The position numbers were made by a program, and so were the translations under genes. A model generated the notes under the pieces. That model was not told the origin of the DNA. It was given only the letters and a program-made list of their open reading frames with translations, and ran no database searches. Shown here piece by piece: positions 14,571 through 22,005 of a DNA stretch of 26,857 bases. This DNA comes from CAZDGB01 sp964504645 (lineage in GTDB: Bacteria; Planctomycetota; Planctomycetia; Planctomycetales; Planctomycetaceae), in NCBI GenBank assembly GCA_964504645.1, contig CAZDGB010000055.1, positions 1 through 26,857 on the forward strand, given 5' to 3'. Position 1 is the first letter of the stretch. Each line of letters opens with the position of its first letter.

Positions 14571-14858
14571 TTAAGCCGCGTCGGCGAATTCTCCGGCGAG
14601 ACGTTCCTTGCGGAATCGCTCGCCGCACGCGTCATAGAAGTAAAGATCGTTCCGATCGGCGGCCCACACCGCCCCCAACCGGACGGAGCGCGGCCCGAAC
14701 AGCGTGAATTGCCGGCCGCAGACCTGGCCGCGGCGGCTCAGCACCGTTTCCTGCAGCGTGAACTGCTCGACGATCAAATTCTCCCGCTCGCACAGCACCT
14801 GCTGCACATACCGGCGCAGGTCGGCCAACGAACGGAGCGGTTCCTGTGCATTCATCAT
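14571..14858 (-). CDS. Small conserved-looking protein of unknown function
   Basis: This protein of 95 residues (from the ATG at 14858) is soluble and has no signal peptide. It reads like a compact alpha-beta protein: SLADLRRYVQQVLCERENLIVEQFTLQET, then GQVCGRQFTLFGPRSVRLGAVWAADRNDLYFYDACGERFRKERL. I recognise no domain. The start is chosen because GAGGA lies 5 nt upstream; ATGs at 14879 and 14864 are upstream alternatives. It converges with the exported protein gene. Confidence in its being coding rests on intact frame, ribosome binding site and composition. Confidence 0.65.
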   Translation of the reverse strand: MMNAQEPLRSLADLRRYVQQVLCERENLIVEQFTLQETVLSRRGQVCGRQFTLFGPRSVRLGAVWAADRNDLYFYDACGERFRKERLAGEFADAA

Positions 14859-15049
14859 GCACATCCTCACGTCAAACACGGTTGCAAATCAAAGAAGCAG
14901 ATTCGTGCGGCGAGGAAGAACATCGGCAGCCGAGCCGCACCGTCTTCGCCCGCCAATCCGCCCGCCGACTGACCGGCACCCCTGTTGAAACCGCAGCATC
15001 CGTCGCGACCGCTCCATCGGGTCTCGCGCTGAATCGAAAAATGATTTGG
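14859..15049. other. Non-coding stretch before the palindromic element
   Basis: No supported gene, RNA or clear signal is visible here. Together with the palindrome that follows it forms a 356-nt gap between the gene starting at 14858 (minus) and the one at 15215 (plus). Confidence 0.4.
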
Positions 15050-15123
15050 CCACAAGAGGCACAAAAGTCACGAAGAAAGCAGGCGATTCTGGCTTTCCTT
15101 TGTGACTTTTGTGCCTCTGGTGG
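15050..15123. repeat. Palindromic intergenic element (CACAAAAGTCAC type)
   Basis: The left arm (15050-15080) and right arm (15092-15123) are nearly perfect inverted copies built on AGAGGCACAAAAGTCAC, separated by about 11 nt, giving a stem of some 30 bp. One frame across it reads HQRHKSHKGK, the kind of spurious peptide that such repeats produce in many genomes. It carries no gene and resembles a small non-autonomous or REP-like element. It lies 91 nt before the Ldh-family gene. Confidence 0.8.
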
Positions 15124-15214
15124 TTGACCTTCTTTAGCGATGTCTCTGCCTCCGTCATCTGGTATGCTGAATCGCTCACCCGACCGAATAAACCGCTTCT
15201 GAGGAGCTTGCCGC

Positions 15215-16274
15215 GTGCCGACGATTTCTGAATCGAATTTGCTCCGACTGGCTCAAGATTTACTCCAGACGGGCGGTCTCCCGCCGGAGGCCGCAGCCGT
15301 CGTCGCCGACAGCCTCGTGCAGGCCAACCTGCGCGGCCACGATTCGCACGGCGTGATGCGGATTCCGTTCTACGTCGCCAAGGTGAAGGACGGTTCCGTC
15401 AACCCGCGCGCGACGTTGACGCTGGAAAAGGATCACCCCGCCGTCATCGTCGCCGACGGCGGCTGGGGACTCGGCCAGGTGCTGGTCCGCGACTTGATGA
15501 GTCGGCTGATCTGCAAGGCGAAAACGACCGGCATCGCCTGCGGCACGTTGCGGCGGGCAGCCCACATTGGGCGGCTCGGCGAATACGCGGAACTCGCCGC
15601 AAAGGACGGTATGGCGTCGATGATCTGCGCGAACACGCACGGCGCCGCGCAGCGCGTCGCTCCCGTCGGCGGCAAGCGGCCGCGTCTGGGCACGAATCCG
15701 CTGTGCCTCGGCATGCCGGGCGGCGCGCAGGGGCCGTTTATCTTCGACATCGGCACCAGCGCGACGGCGGAGGGCAAAGTCCGCGTGAAACGGATCGCCG
15801 GCCAGCCGGTGCCGTCCGGCTGGATTCTCGATCCCGACGGCAACCCGACGACCGACCCGAACCAGTTGTACGGCGACCCGCCCGGCTCGATCCTGCCGAT
15901 GGGTGGCGACCAGGCGTACAAAGGTTTCGGCCTGGCCTACATGATCGAGATGCTCAGCGGCGGCTTGTCGGGCGGGCAGTGCGCGATGCCGAACGGCCCC
16001 CCCCCCCGTCGGCAACTGTGCGTTCTTCGTCGTCTGGAATCCGGAGTTCTTCGGCGGCGCAAGCCATTTGCTGTCCGAAGTCGGACGGCTGGAGCATTAC
16101 GTCCGCGACGTGCCGCTGGTGGAGGGCGTCGACCGGATCATGCTGCCGGGCGACCCGGAACGGAAGACGCTGTCGCAGCGCAAGGAAGTCGGCATCCCGC
16201 TGGACGAGGGCAACTGGAACGCCCTGTTGGATCTGGCGAAGCAGCAAAACGTGTCCGTTCCCGCCGTGAAGTGA
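15215..16274 (+). pseudogene. Ldh-family (malate/L-lactate type) NAD(P)-dependent oxidoreductase, frameshifted
   Basis: The protein belongs to the malate/L-lactate dehydrogenase (Ldh_2) family, which reduces or oxidises 2-oxo/2-hydroxy acids with NAD(P). The N-terminal half shows GHDSHGVMR (residues 41-49), the VVADGGWGLGQ segment, GTNPLCLGMPG and the FDIGTSATAEGKVRV stretch. At 15997-16007 a run of 11 C shifts the frame after NGPPP. In the other frame the family C-terminus continues (VGNCAFFVVWNPEFFGG, then LPGDPERKTLSQRKE) to the TGA at 16272-16274. Removing one C would give a normal protein of 352 residues. The start is a GTG at 15215 with GAGGAG upstream; TGGTATGCT (15160-15168) is a possible extended -10. 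It may be a real pseudogene, a phase-variable gene or a sequencing error. Confidence 0.88.
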
Positions 16275-16337
16275 AAAAGTTGTAGGGTTTGTCGAGAGCC
16301 TTGGTGGGTAGTGGGACACTTTGAAATTTTGGGACAA

Positions 16338-16655
16338 TTAGCCGCCGAGTGTGGAGTCTAGCGGGCCAAATATGATTTTGCTCTTTGGACAACCTAGGAT
16401 GTACTCAAACTGCGTCCATTGCCAGTTGAGCATCGCGGTGTACCATTCGGAATTGTTTGCTAGGAACAGCGTCGGATAGAAGACGCTGCCAAGAAGGCTG
16501 TCGCCCAAGTCTGGATAGCCACTCAAGAACAGAAGAAAAATGACGGGCACGGCGAGGAGCTGATGGAGAAATACTGCCGCCGCTACGGCCCACGCCCACA
16601 ACGGCCATCGCCAGACGGCGAACACGGAACGGCGGCTAGTCGACTTTTCGTCCAT
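16338..16655 (-). CDS. Small membrane protein of unknown function
   Basis: This 105-residue protein has a charged N-terminus (MDEKSTSRRS) followed by a tryptophan-rich hydrophobic segment (about residues 14-44, WRWPLWAWAVAAAVFLHQLL, then AVPVIFLLFL) and a less hydrophobic C-terminal part with two Cys/Trp-containing stretches. It is probably an inner-membrane protein with one or two transmembrane helices. I recognise no family, although short membrane proteins with this WRxWKWPLW-type start are familiar from planctomycetes. The ATG at 16655 was chosen; the frame stays open far upstream only because it runs antisense to the neighbouring gene. It lies within the inverted-repeat-bounded segment. 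Confidence 0.6.
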   Translation of the reverse strand: MDEKSTSRRSVFAVWRWPLWAWAVAAAVFLHQLLAVPVIFLLFLSGYPDLGDSLLGSVFYPTLFLANNSEWYTAMLNWQWTQFEYILGCPKSKIIFGPLDSTLGG

Positions 16656-16772
16656 GCCGCGAGTATAGCGGATTTGCGGATCGAACCGCGTGATCACTCC
16701 GCTGCGAACACACCCGCTGATGCCCACCGCGCCGGGCGGGAGGATTAAGGTGAATGAAAAAGTTCTCTGGCG

Positions 16773-17363
16773 ATGAGAAGAATCATGCGTAGTGTCGGTC
16801 AATTCGGCGTTTTCTTCGTCATCGCCCACTTGCTTGCGCAGTCCGCCTTCGCTTTGGCCATCGAAAGATTTGGCAGCAAACCGCTCCCTGCGGGCAATTA
16901 AAAAGACTGGCCCGGCGTCATGCCGGTGATCAATGACCAGGCCCGCGTCTATTCGTTCTCCGTCAATGGGAATGAATATTTCTACTATCACGGGAAAACA
17001 ATGGAACTGAACGCCGCGCTGGCGAACTTCGCGAAGATCGAGGCCAAGCATCACGTTGTCGTCTTCCGATCAGGTCCGGCAGTGCAGCCAACTTTCAAAA
17101 AGAACGCGTCGATTGTGTTCAATTGGCAACTACATGTCCTCGGCCCTATCGCCAAACACAAAGCCACAGACGACCCAGAAGATTTCTCATTGCAGAAATG
17201 GCCGGTGCTGACAGTTCAGGTCGATGACGACATCGACCTCGAACAGCTAGTGATTCCGCCAGGCATTACTGTGAGGACCGTCACCGTACCGGCGAAAGGG
17301 ACGGAATCCGCCGATGCCGTGCGCAGAAAGCTAGAGACGTTTCTGGGTAGCGAAAGGCGCTAG
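16773..17363 (+). pseudogene. Exported protein gene interrupted by an in-frame TAA
   Basis: Reading from the ATG at 16773 gives a signal peptide (QFGVFFVIAHLLAQSAFALA, cleavage near AFALA|I) and ERFGSKPLPAGN. Then TAA at 16899-16901 occurs, and the same frame continues KDWPGVMPVINDQARVYSF to the stop at 17363. A TAC or TAT at that codon would restore GNYKDWPGV. The remainder from the internal ATG at 16920 is 147 residues and would lack the signal peptide. The mature domain (VNGNEYFYYHGKTMELNAAL, then VVVFRSGPAVQ, then ITVRTVTVPAKG) is of no family I know. It is divergent from the small membrane protein gene and lies in the same bounded segment. Confidence 0.65.
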
Positions 17364-17515
17364 CAATAATCCGCCGATTCGGGCCGCAGATTTTCAAACC
17401 GTGTTGGCAACCCGCGTGCCGGTTTCACCGACCAGCAATTCCAAGTGTCCCACTATCCTTTGACGAAGCAAACCCTACAATAAACGTGATTCCACCGTGA
17501 AGTGAGGCGAGCGCC

Positions 17516-17788
17516 ATGAGCGATTCCACGGCTCAACCCGACGTCCGCGTGTACGTGGTCGATTCGAACGACTGGGAAGCCCGCGTCAAGCGCGATGCCG
17601 ACAAGCTCTACTGCTACTCGAAGAATCCCGGTGAGGATTTCTTCCACCTCATCCTCGGCGGGGAGATTTATCTCACTCGCAACGACGAGAAGTTCTGCCT
17701 CCGCTGCGCGGTTCGCGACGGCATCGCCACGACCGACCGCCTCCATTGGCAACACCGCGCCGGCGGCAGGGATTCGGCGGTGATGTGA
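17516..17788 (+). CDS. Small protein of unknown function
   Basis: The 90-residue soluble protein starts MSDSTAQPDVRVYVVDSNDWEARVKRDADKLYCY and continues SKNPGEDFFHLILGGEIYLTRNDEKFCLRCAVRDGI. Two cysteines (CLRC) near residue 62 are the only possible metal or redox site. No signal peptide or membrane segment is seen and I recognise no family. GAGG lies about 9 nt before the ATG at 17516. It directly follows the inverted-repeat-bounded segment, and before that insertion may have been the next gene after the Ldh-family oxidoreductase. Confidence 0.7.
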   Translation: MSDSTAQPDVRVYVVDSNDWEARVKRDADKLYCYSKNPGEDFFHLILGGEIYLTRNDEKFCLRCAVRDGIATTDRLHWQHRAGGRDSAVM

Positions 17789-17800
17789 CCAACACAATTC

Positions 17801-17885
17801 TTCCGAGCGGGGCGTGAGCCCCCTGAGTGTGCGTGCCAAGACCAACGCCGCGGCTCTCAGGGGGCTTATGCCCCCCGTTCGGGAA
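17801..17885. repeat. Palindromic intergenic element (GGGGC...GCCCCC type), probable bidirectional terminator
   Basis: The left arm (17801-17827) and right arm (17856-17885) are inverted copies with few mismatches, based on GCGTGAGCCCCCTGAG and its inverse CTCAGGGGGCTTATGC, with a 28-nt loop. It sits between two convergent genes (ends at 17788 and 17896), where it could act as a terminator of both. I recall similar GGGGGCTTA-containing repeats from many planctomycete intergenic regions. Confidence 0.75.
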
Positions 17886-17895
17886 GACGCAAAAA

Positions 17896-19200
17896 TCACG
17901 CCAGGGCGTGAAACACCATTCCCGTCAGCAGCTTCGGGTAGAAGTACGTGCTTTTCGGCGGCATCGTTTCGCGGTTCGACGCGATTTCTTCGACGTGATC
18001 GATCGTCGCCGGCGGGACGAGGCAGCCGAGCTGGCATTCTTTCTTGGCAACGGCCGCTGTCACTTCGTCGAGACGATGGACGTAGGTGCAAGCCGGCGCA
18101 GCGGACGGCAGCGCTGTCTTGAGCAAGTGATCGAGCACCAGCTTGTGCAACAGGCTCACGCCGAGCGATTGCCACGCCGCGCTGTGCTCCGCAGCGAGTT
18201 GCTTCATTGGGCCGGCGTCGGTGACGCGGGCGAAGCACCACGTCTGATCGGCGGCGGTGCCGAACCCGAAAACGTTCTGCCCGCCATCCATCTCGACATG
18301 CTCCCAGGCCTCTTTCGCAGCTTTCTCGCCCGTGCCGAGGACTTCAACCGTGAAGTGCGACTTCAGCGCCGCGGTCAGTTGCGGCATTGTGATGTCGCCG
18401 AGGCCCGTCACCAGCCGGTGCGTCGGCAGCACCTGCAAACCGGAGTCTTGCATGCCGACGCACATCATCAGGACGAAGTTCGGCGGCGCGTTGTCGTCGG
18501 CAAGCTGGCCGTTCGCTTTGAGTTCCCGGCGATAATTCAGCGCGGTTTCATAGCGGTGATGGCCGTCGGCGATGAACAGCGGCTTGTCGCGCAGGCCGGC
18601 GCGGACGGCGTTGATCACCGCCGGATCGGTCACGACCCACAAGCGGTGGCGCACGCCGAGATGGTCGACGGCCTCGAGCGCGGTCAGCGTCAGGCAATGT
18701 TCGTCGAGCTTCTGCTGCACCGTTTGCTGCGAATCGGGATAGAGTCCGAACACCGGCGACAGATTCGCCTTGCAGGCCTGAAACAGTTTGAGCCGGTCGA
18801 GCTTCGGACCGGAGAGCGTCTGCTCGTGCGGAAAGACCTGGCCACCGAATTCTTCCAGCCGCAGTTTGCCGAAGAAGCCCTTGCGGAGATACGTCTGGCC
18901 TTCCCAGTCGAACTCCTGGTGATAGACGTAGAGGGCGTCTTCGTGCTCCTGCAGCAAGACGCCGTCGGCCCGCCAGTGCTTCCAGAAATCGGCGGCCCGG
19001 CGGTAGCGAATCTCAGGATCGGCGTCGCCCGGCTCCGGCCGGTTCAGTTCCAGCCGGATCACGTTGCAGGGATGTTTCTTGTAGAGCGCGTTCTGAAACT
19101 CGCCGTCGATCACGTCGTACGGCGGGCACACGACGTCCGACAAATCGCCCACTTGCGCCAAGTCATACCGCCAGCCGCGCAGCGGATTGATATCGACCAT
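17896..19200 (-). CDS. DUF1015 family protein
   Basis: The 434-residue protein is a full-length DUF1015 member. Diagnostic segments are VVCPPYDVI (residues 23-31), the KGFFGKLRLEEFG segment, VFPHEQTLSGPKLDRLKLFQA, and IADGHHRYETAL (210-221), which is the family hallmark. The function of the family is unknown to me and it is probably a cytoplasmic enzyme; the conserved His, Arg and acidic residues suggest a catalytic or nucleotide-handling role. The ATG at 19200 is chosen because GAGGA lies 5 nt upstream, whereas the ATG at 19206 is part of that ribosome binding site. No neighbour hints at a pathway. Confidence 0.9.
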   Translation of the reverse strand: MVDINPLRGWRYDLAQVGDLSDVVCPPYDVIDGEFQNALYKKHPCNVIRLELNRPEPGDADPEIRYRRAADFWKHWRADGVLLQEHEDALYVYHQEFDWEGQTYLRKGFFGKLRLEEFGGQVFPHEQTLSGPKLDRLKLFQACKANLSPVFGLYPDSQQTVQQKLDEHCLTLTALEAVDHLGVRHRLWVVTDPAVINAVRAGLRDKPLFIADGHHRYETALNYRRELKANGQLADDNAPPNFVLMMCVGMQDSGLQVLPTHRLVTGLGDITMPQLTAALKSHFTVEVLGTGEKAAKEAWEHVEMDGGQNVFGFGTAADQTWCFARVTDAGPMKQLAAEHSAAWQSLGVSLLHKLVLDHLLKTALPSAAPACTYVHRLDEVTAAVAKKECQLGCLVPPATIDHVEEIASNRETMPPKSTYFYPKLLTGMVFHALA

Positions 19201-19309
19201 GTTCATCCTCAAAGAAACGTTGGGGCGCATTTCCGTCGCGCCGTGAATGTCAACGACCTATCCTAACGAGACGATCGGCAGCCGTGTAGTTGCGCATTCA
19301 GAAAGACAT

Positions 19310-19425
19310 CTCTCGCAAAGATGCGAAGGCGCAAAGTTCGCCAAGATTCAGAGGGTCTTTTGTGTAGACCCTCTTTGGTTTTAATCTTCTTTGCGAACCA
19401 TTGCGCCTTCGCGTCTTTGCGAGAG
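19310..19425. repeat. 116-bp palindromic element (CTCTCGCAAAGA type)
   Basis: The outer arms, from CTCTCGCAAAGATGCGAAGG (19310-) to its inverse ending at 19425, match over about 25 of 27 bases. The stem continues inward (TTCGCCAAGATT against AATCTTCTTTGCGAA) to a perfect 8-bp top stem agagggtc/gaccctct (19350-19357 and 19367-19374). One frame gives SRKDAKAQWFAKK, the well-known spurious product of this repeat type. It is non-coding and looks like a small non-autonomous repeat. Confidence 0.85.
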
Positions 19426-19446
19426 ACAGAGTGGTATTTCCTCATG

Positions 19447-20583
19447 CTACGCGACTGCGCGCATCACCAAATCCAATCCCCGCTCCACCGTGCGTTGCCG
19501 CCAGGCGAGCGACTGCGGGCAGAAGGCTTCCTTGAGCAGGTCTTTCGCCCAGCGGTACGAAGGCGTGCCGGGGCGGTCCCAGTGCTGGGCGCGGTTCTCG
19601 GCGCGGAGCGCGGTGAGAACTTTCGTCGGCGAGTACGTGCCGAATTCCACGCAGAGGTATTGATAGTCCCGTTCCTCGGCGACGATCTGGCACCACTCGC
19701 TGATGCTGCCGCGGGCCTGATACGCCACCACGGGCGACTGCGGCCCGGCGAGGACTTCGCGGTTGAACACTCGGCGGATGCGCGCGGCTTGCTCCGGCGT
19801 CGGGGGGACGTCGGCCAGCAACTGGAATTCGCCCGCTGCGCCCAGGCCCGTATGAAAATCGAGATGCAGCACCTCGCCCGATCCGTTGCCGAGCCAGCTC
19901 GCAAACTGCGACTGCACGAACCGGGTCGTCTCGCATGGACCGGCGCCGCCGTAGAACAATCCCTGCGGATAATCGTATTGCCCGGTGGCGATCGCCCGCT
20001 TCAGCCGCGGGATGCCGTAGCGCAGAATCGCGGCGAGCGACAACAGCCGGAACGGCTCCCACCGCGACGGCGGCGACTGCTTGTTGAGGAGCCAATTGAG
20101 CTGCGCGTAATCGTCGGGCGAGCCGCGGTAAGTATTCCCCGGCGCGGGAAAGTTGCGGTTGAGATCGACGTTATCCTCGTTGCAGCGGCGAATCCACGCG
20201 AACCCGAACGGATTGAGCGCGTGAAGGAATACCAATCGCGGCAGGCTTCTTTCCCGTCTGTTTACTACCGCTGCCGGGGAGGGACGATCAATGCGAGATT
20301 CCCTTAAAGCCATCCAATCGAGCGCCGCGCACTGCACCGCCGAGCCGAGAAACCCTTCGACGCCGTGCAGTCCGCTGGACACGATCAGCGTGCGCTCTTT
20401 CGCCGCGCCGGAGCCGTTGCGGATCGCGACGTCGATGAACAGCGGCTCTCCCGCTGGGCCTGTCGCGGCAATCCGATGGGAGGCGACATCCCACTCCGAA
20501 CTGCGAACGCGCTCCAGAAACCGCTGCCGCGCGGTGAAGTAGTCTTCGGCGAAAGAGTTCGTCAGATCAGGAGAAGAGGCCAT
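19447..20583 (-). CDS. DUF2817 family M14-like zinc carboxypeptidase
   Basis: The 378-residue protein has the features of DUF2817, a branch of the M14 metallocarboxypeptidase clan. The zinc-binding HxxE is seen in SSGLHGVEG (H73, E76), followed by HALNPFGFAWIRRCNEDNVDLNRNF (121-145). The third zinc ligand is in HLDFHTGLG (H246), and the catalytic glutamate in CVEFGTYS (E315). All are intact, so the enzyme should be active on some peptide or amide substrate. No signal peptide is evident, so it is probably cytoplasmic. The ATG at 20583 has no clear ribosome binding site. It ends 33 nt upstream of nothing but the palindrome on its 3' side and follows the exported protein gene by 33 nt. Confidence 0.88.
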   Translation of the reverse strand: MASSPDLTNSFAEDYFTARQRFLERVRSSEWDVASHRIAATGPAGEPLFIDVAIRNGSGAAKERTLIVSSGLHGVEGFLGSAVQCAALDWMALRESRIDRPSPAAVVNRRERSLPRLVFLHALNPFGFAWIRRCNEDNVDLNRNFPAPGNTYRGSPDDYAQLNWLLNKQSPPSRWEPFRLLSLAAILRYGIPRLKRAIATGQYDYPQGLFYGGAGPCETTRFVQSQFASWLGNGSGEVLHLDFHTGLGAAGEFQLLADVPPTPEQAARIRRVFNREVLAGPQSPVVAYQARGSISEWCQIVAEERDYQYLCVEFGTYSPTKVLTALRAENRAQHWDRPGTPSYRWAKDLLKEAFCPQSLAWRQRTVERGLDLVMRAVA

Positions 20584-20616
20584 GACGAACGGGATTCGGT
20601 GCGAGGCCGCCGCCGA

Positions 20617-22005
20617 TCATTCCTTTGACTTGCTGTCGCCGGCGCCGGGTGTGGCGATGCGCGGACGGAAGCCCTTCCCTTGCAGCCATTTGGCCAGGTC
20701 CTGCAGTTGTTCGGGAGCCGCCGTCTTGTTGGCGATGATCTCCCGAACCACCGGCAGCACGACCTTAAATGCCTCGTCGGCATCGGCTTTAGTCATGGGA
20801 TTGTTCAGCAATCCCCCCTTGCGCTCCCGCTTGGCGTCGAGATCGTTGTCGCTCTCCCGTTCGAACGCGAGGTACAACAGCCACGCGCAGCGCTTCCACC
20901 CCGGGTTCTTGGGCGCGTCCGCCTGAGCCGAGGCCAATTCCTGCCCCAGTGCGGCGATGTCGATTGTCAGCTTGGAAATGTCCATCGTCCGGTCGAGCGG
21001 AATGCGGCCCAGCGACCACGCGGCCTGTGTCCGCGTCGGCAAGTCGCGCTTGCCGTCCTTGTCGTTCACCACAGCCATGAGCGCATTGAAGATGAACGGC
21101 TGCCGGTCGAGGTCGAGGGCCACGTCGTTGTAGCCGAGCGCTTTGGCGAGCCGCGCCTGGTACCACGGATTCGTATCGGTCCGCTTCAATTCCGACACGA
21201 TCGCCAGCCCGATGTCGCGCTTCTGTTCGACATTGGGATTGCCGAAGCGCAGAATGCGAATCAGGCCCAGGACGCAGACGATCTTCACGCCGTCCGGCTG
21301 CTGTGGATCGAGGATGACTTTCGTCAACGCCTTCGCGGCCGGCGCATAAGCGACGGCCTTAACGTCGTTGCCGGCATCCTCTTCAACCTCGTTCAATTCG
21401 CCCAGGATGAGCGCCGCCTGCACGCGGGCGTAGTAATTGTTCTCGAAGAGCTTTTCCGTCTCCTGCACGAGCATCTGCAGGAATTCGCGGCGAACGCGCA
21501 GGGCGTCTTCCGGTCTTGCAACCAGCCTGGCGGCTTGGGAAACGTCGCCGCCGTTGCCTGTCAGACGCTTGCGGAGATCGGCCAGTTTCTTACGGACTTC
21601 CGGCGGAGCAGAGCGCTGGCTGGCGATGGCGATTTCGTTTAATCGATATTGAATTCCCTTGCGGATGTTCGCCCGGGCCTTGTCGCTGCGGAAGTCGCCG
21701 TTGCGCAGCGGGGTAGAATAACTTCTGTTGAGCGTTTTACGGATGGACTCTCGCTCGGCGTCGTCGAGCAGCGGCAACTCGATCAGCATGATTTCCGGCG
21801 GATCGGGCGGCGGCTTGTAGCCGGGCGGGAGTGCGGTCGCATCCGGCTTGGCGTCTTTCTCGTCTTGCGCGATCGCCGCACTGGTGGCGAGGACCAAGCC
21901 GAGCAGGAGCGCAATTCCGGTCCCGAAGTGGGTGAACCGGCGAGGCGAACTTGGCCGGCCACGGCCACGAAGGTCATCCGCCACGACGTGATCTTTCAAT
22001 GGCAT
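20617..22005 (-). CDS. Exported helical-repeat (HEAT-like) protein of unknown function
   Basis: From the ATG at 22005 the protein has 462 residues: a long basic n-region (MPLKDHVVADDLRGRGRPSS), a hydrophobic core (about 28-45, ALLLGLVLATSAAIA) and cleavage near AIA|Q. The rest is almost wholly helical, with repeats that resemble HEAT repeats (YARVQAALILGELNEVEED, ALTKVILDPQQPDGVKIVCVLGLIRIL, TRTQAAWSLGRI). It ends in KSKE after a proline- and glycine-rich tail. Such proteins usually serve as scaffolds; the partner is unknown. Another ATG at 22050 would lengthen the n-region by 15 residues. The neighbouring DUF2817 gene starts 33 nt downstream, so the two may form an operon. Confidence 0.8.
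   Translation of the reverse strand: MPLKDHVVADDLRGRGRPSSPRRFTHFGTGIALLLGLVLATSAAIAQDEKDAKPDATALPPGYKPPPDPPEIMLIELPLLDDAERESIRKTLNRSYSTPLRNGDFRSDKARANIRKGIQYRLNEIAIASQRSAPPEVRKKLADLRKRLTGNGGDVSQAARLVARPEDALRVRREFLQMLVQETEKLFENNYYARVQAALILGELNEVEEDAGNDVKAVAYAPAAKALTKVILDPQQPDGVKIVCVLGLIRILRFGNPNVEQKRDIGLAIVSELKRTDTNPWYQARLAKALGYNDVALDLDRQPFIFNALMAVVNDKDGKRDLPTRTQAAWSLGRIPLDRTMDISKLTIDIAALGQELASAQADAPKNPGWKRCAWLLYLAFERESDNDLDAKRERKGGLLNNPMTKADADEAFKVVLPVVREIIANKTAAPEQLQDLAKWLQGKGFRPRIATPGAGDSKSKE

Larger units (their letters stand above)
16280..17480. mobile_element. 1.2-kb segment bounded by two-part inverted repeats
   Basis: The ends are ttgtagggtttg (16280-16291) and its exact inverse caaaccctacaa (17469-17480). 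Inside them are tagtgggacactt (16309-16321) and its exact inverse aagtgtcccacta (17443-17455). The outer flanks share ccgccgtgaagtga (16261-16274) and ccaccgtgaagtga (17492-17505), a 13-of-14 direct repeat that could be a target duplication. The segment contains two divergent genes and no transposase. It looks like a non-autonomous mobile cassette inserted between the Ldh-family gene and the small gene at 17516. Confidence 0.6.

Noticed and set aside
16656..17054. N-terminal extension of the small membrane protein to 17054
   Set aside because: The extension is antisense to the exported-protein gene and has no protein-like features; the ATG at 16655 begins the plausible protein.
17827..19266. 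479-residue plus-strand open frame
   Set aside because: It runs antisense to the clear DUF1015 gene and reads as a His/Arg-rich shadow with no recognisable domain.
19263..19445. 60-residue minus-strand frame containing SRKDAKAQWFAKK
   Set aside because: It is the translation of the palindromic repeat at 19310-19425, a known type of false gene.
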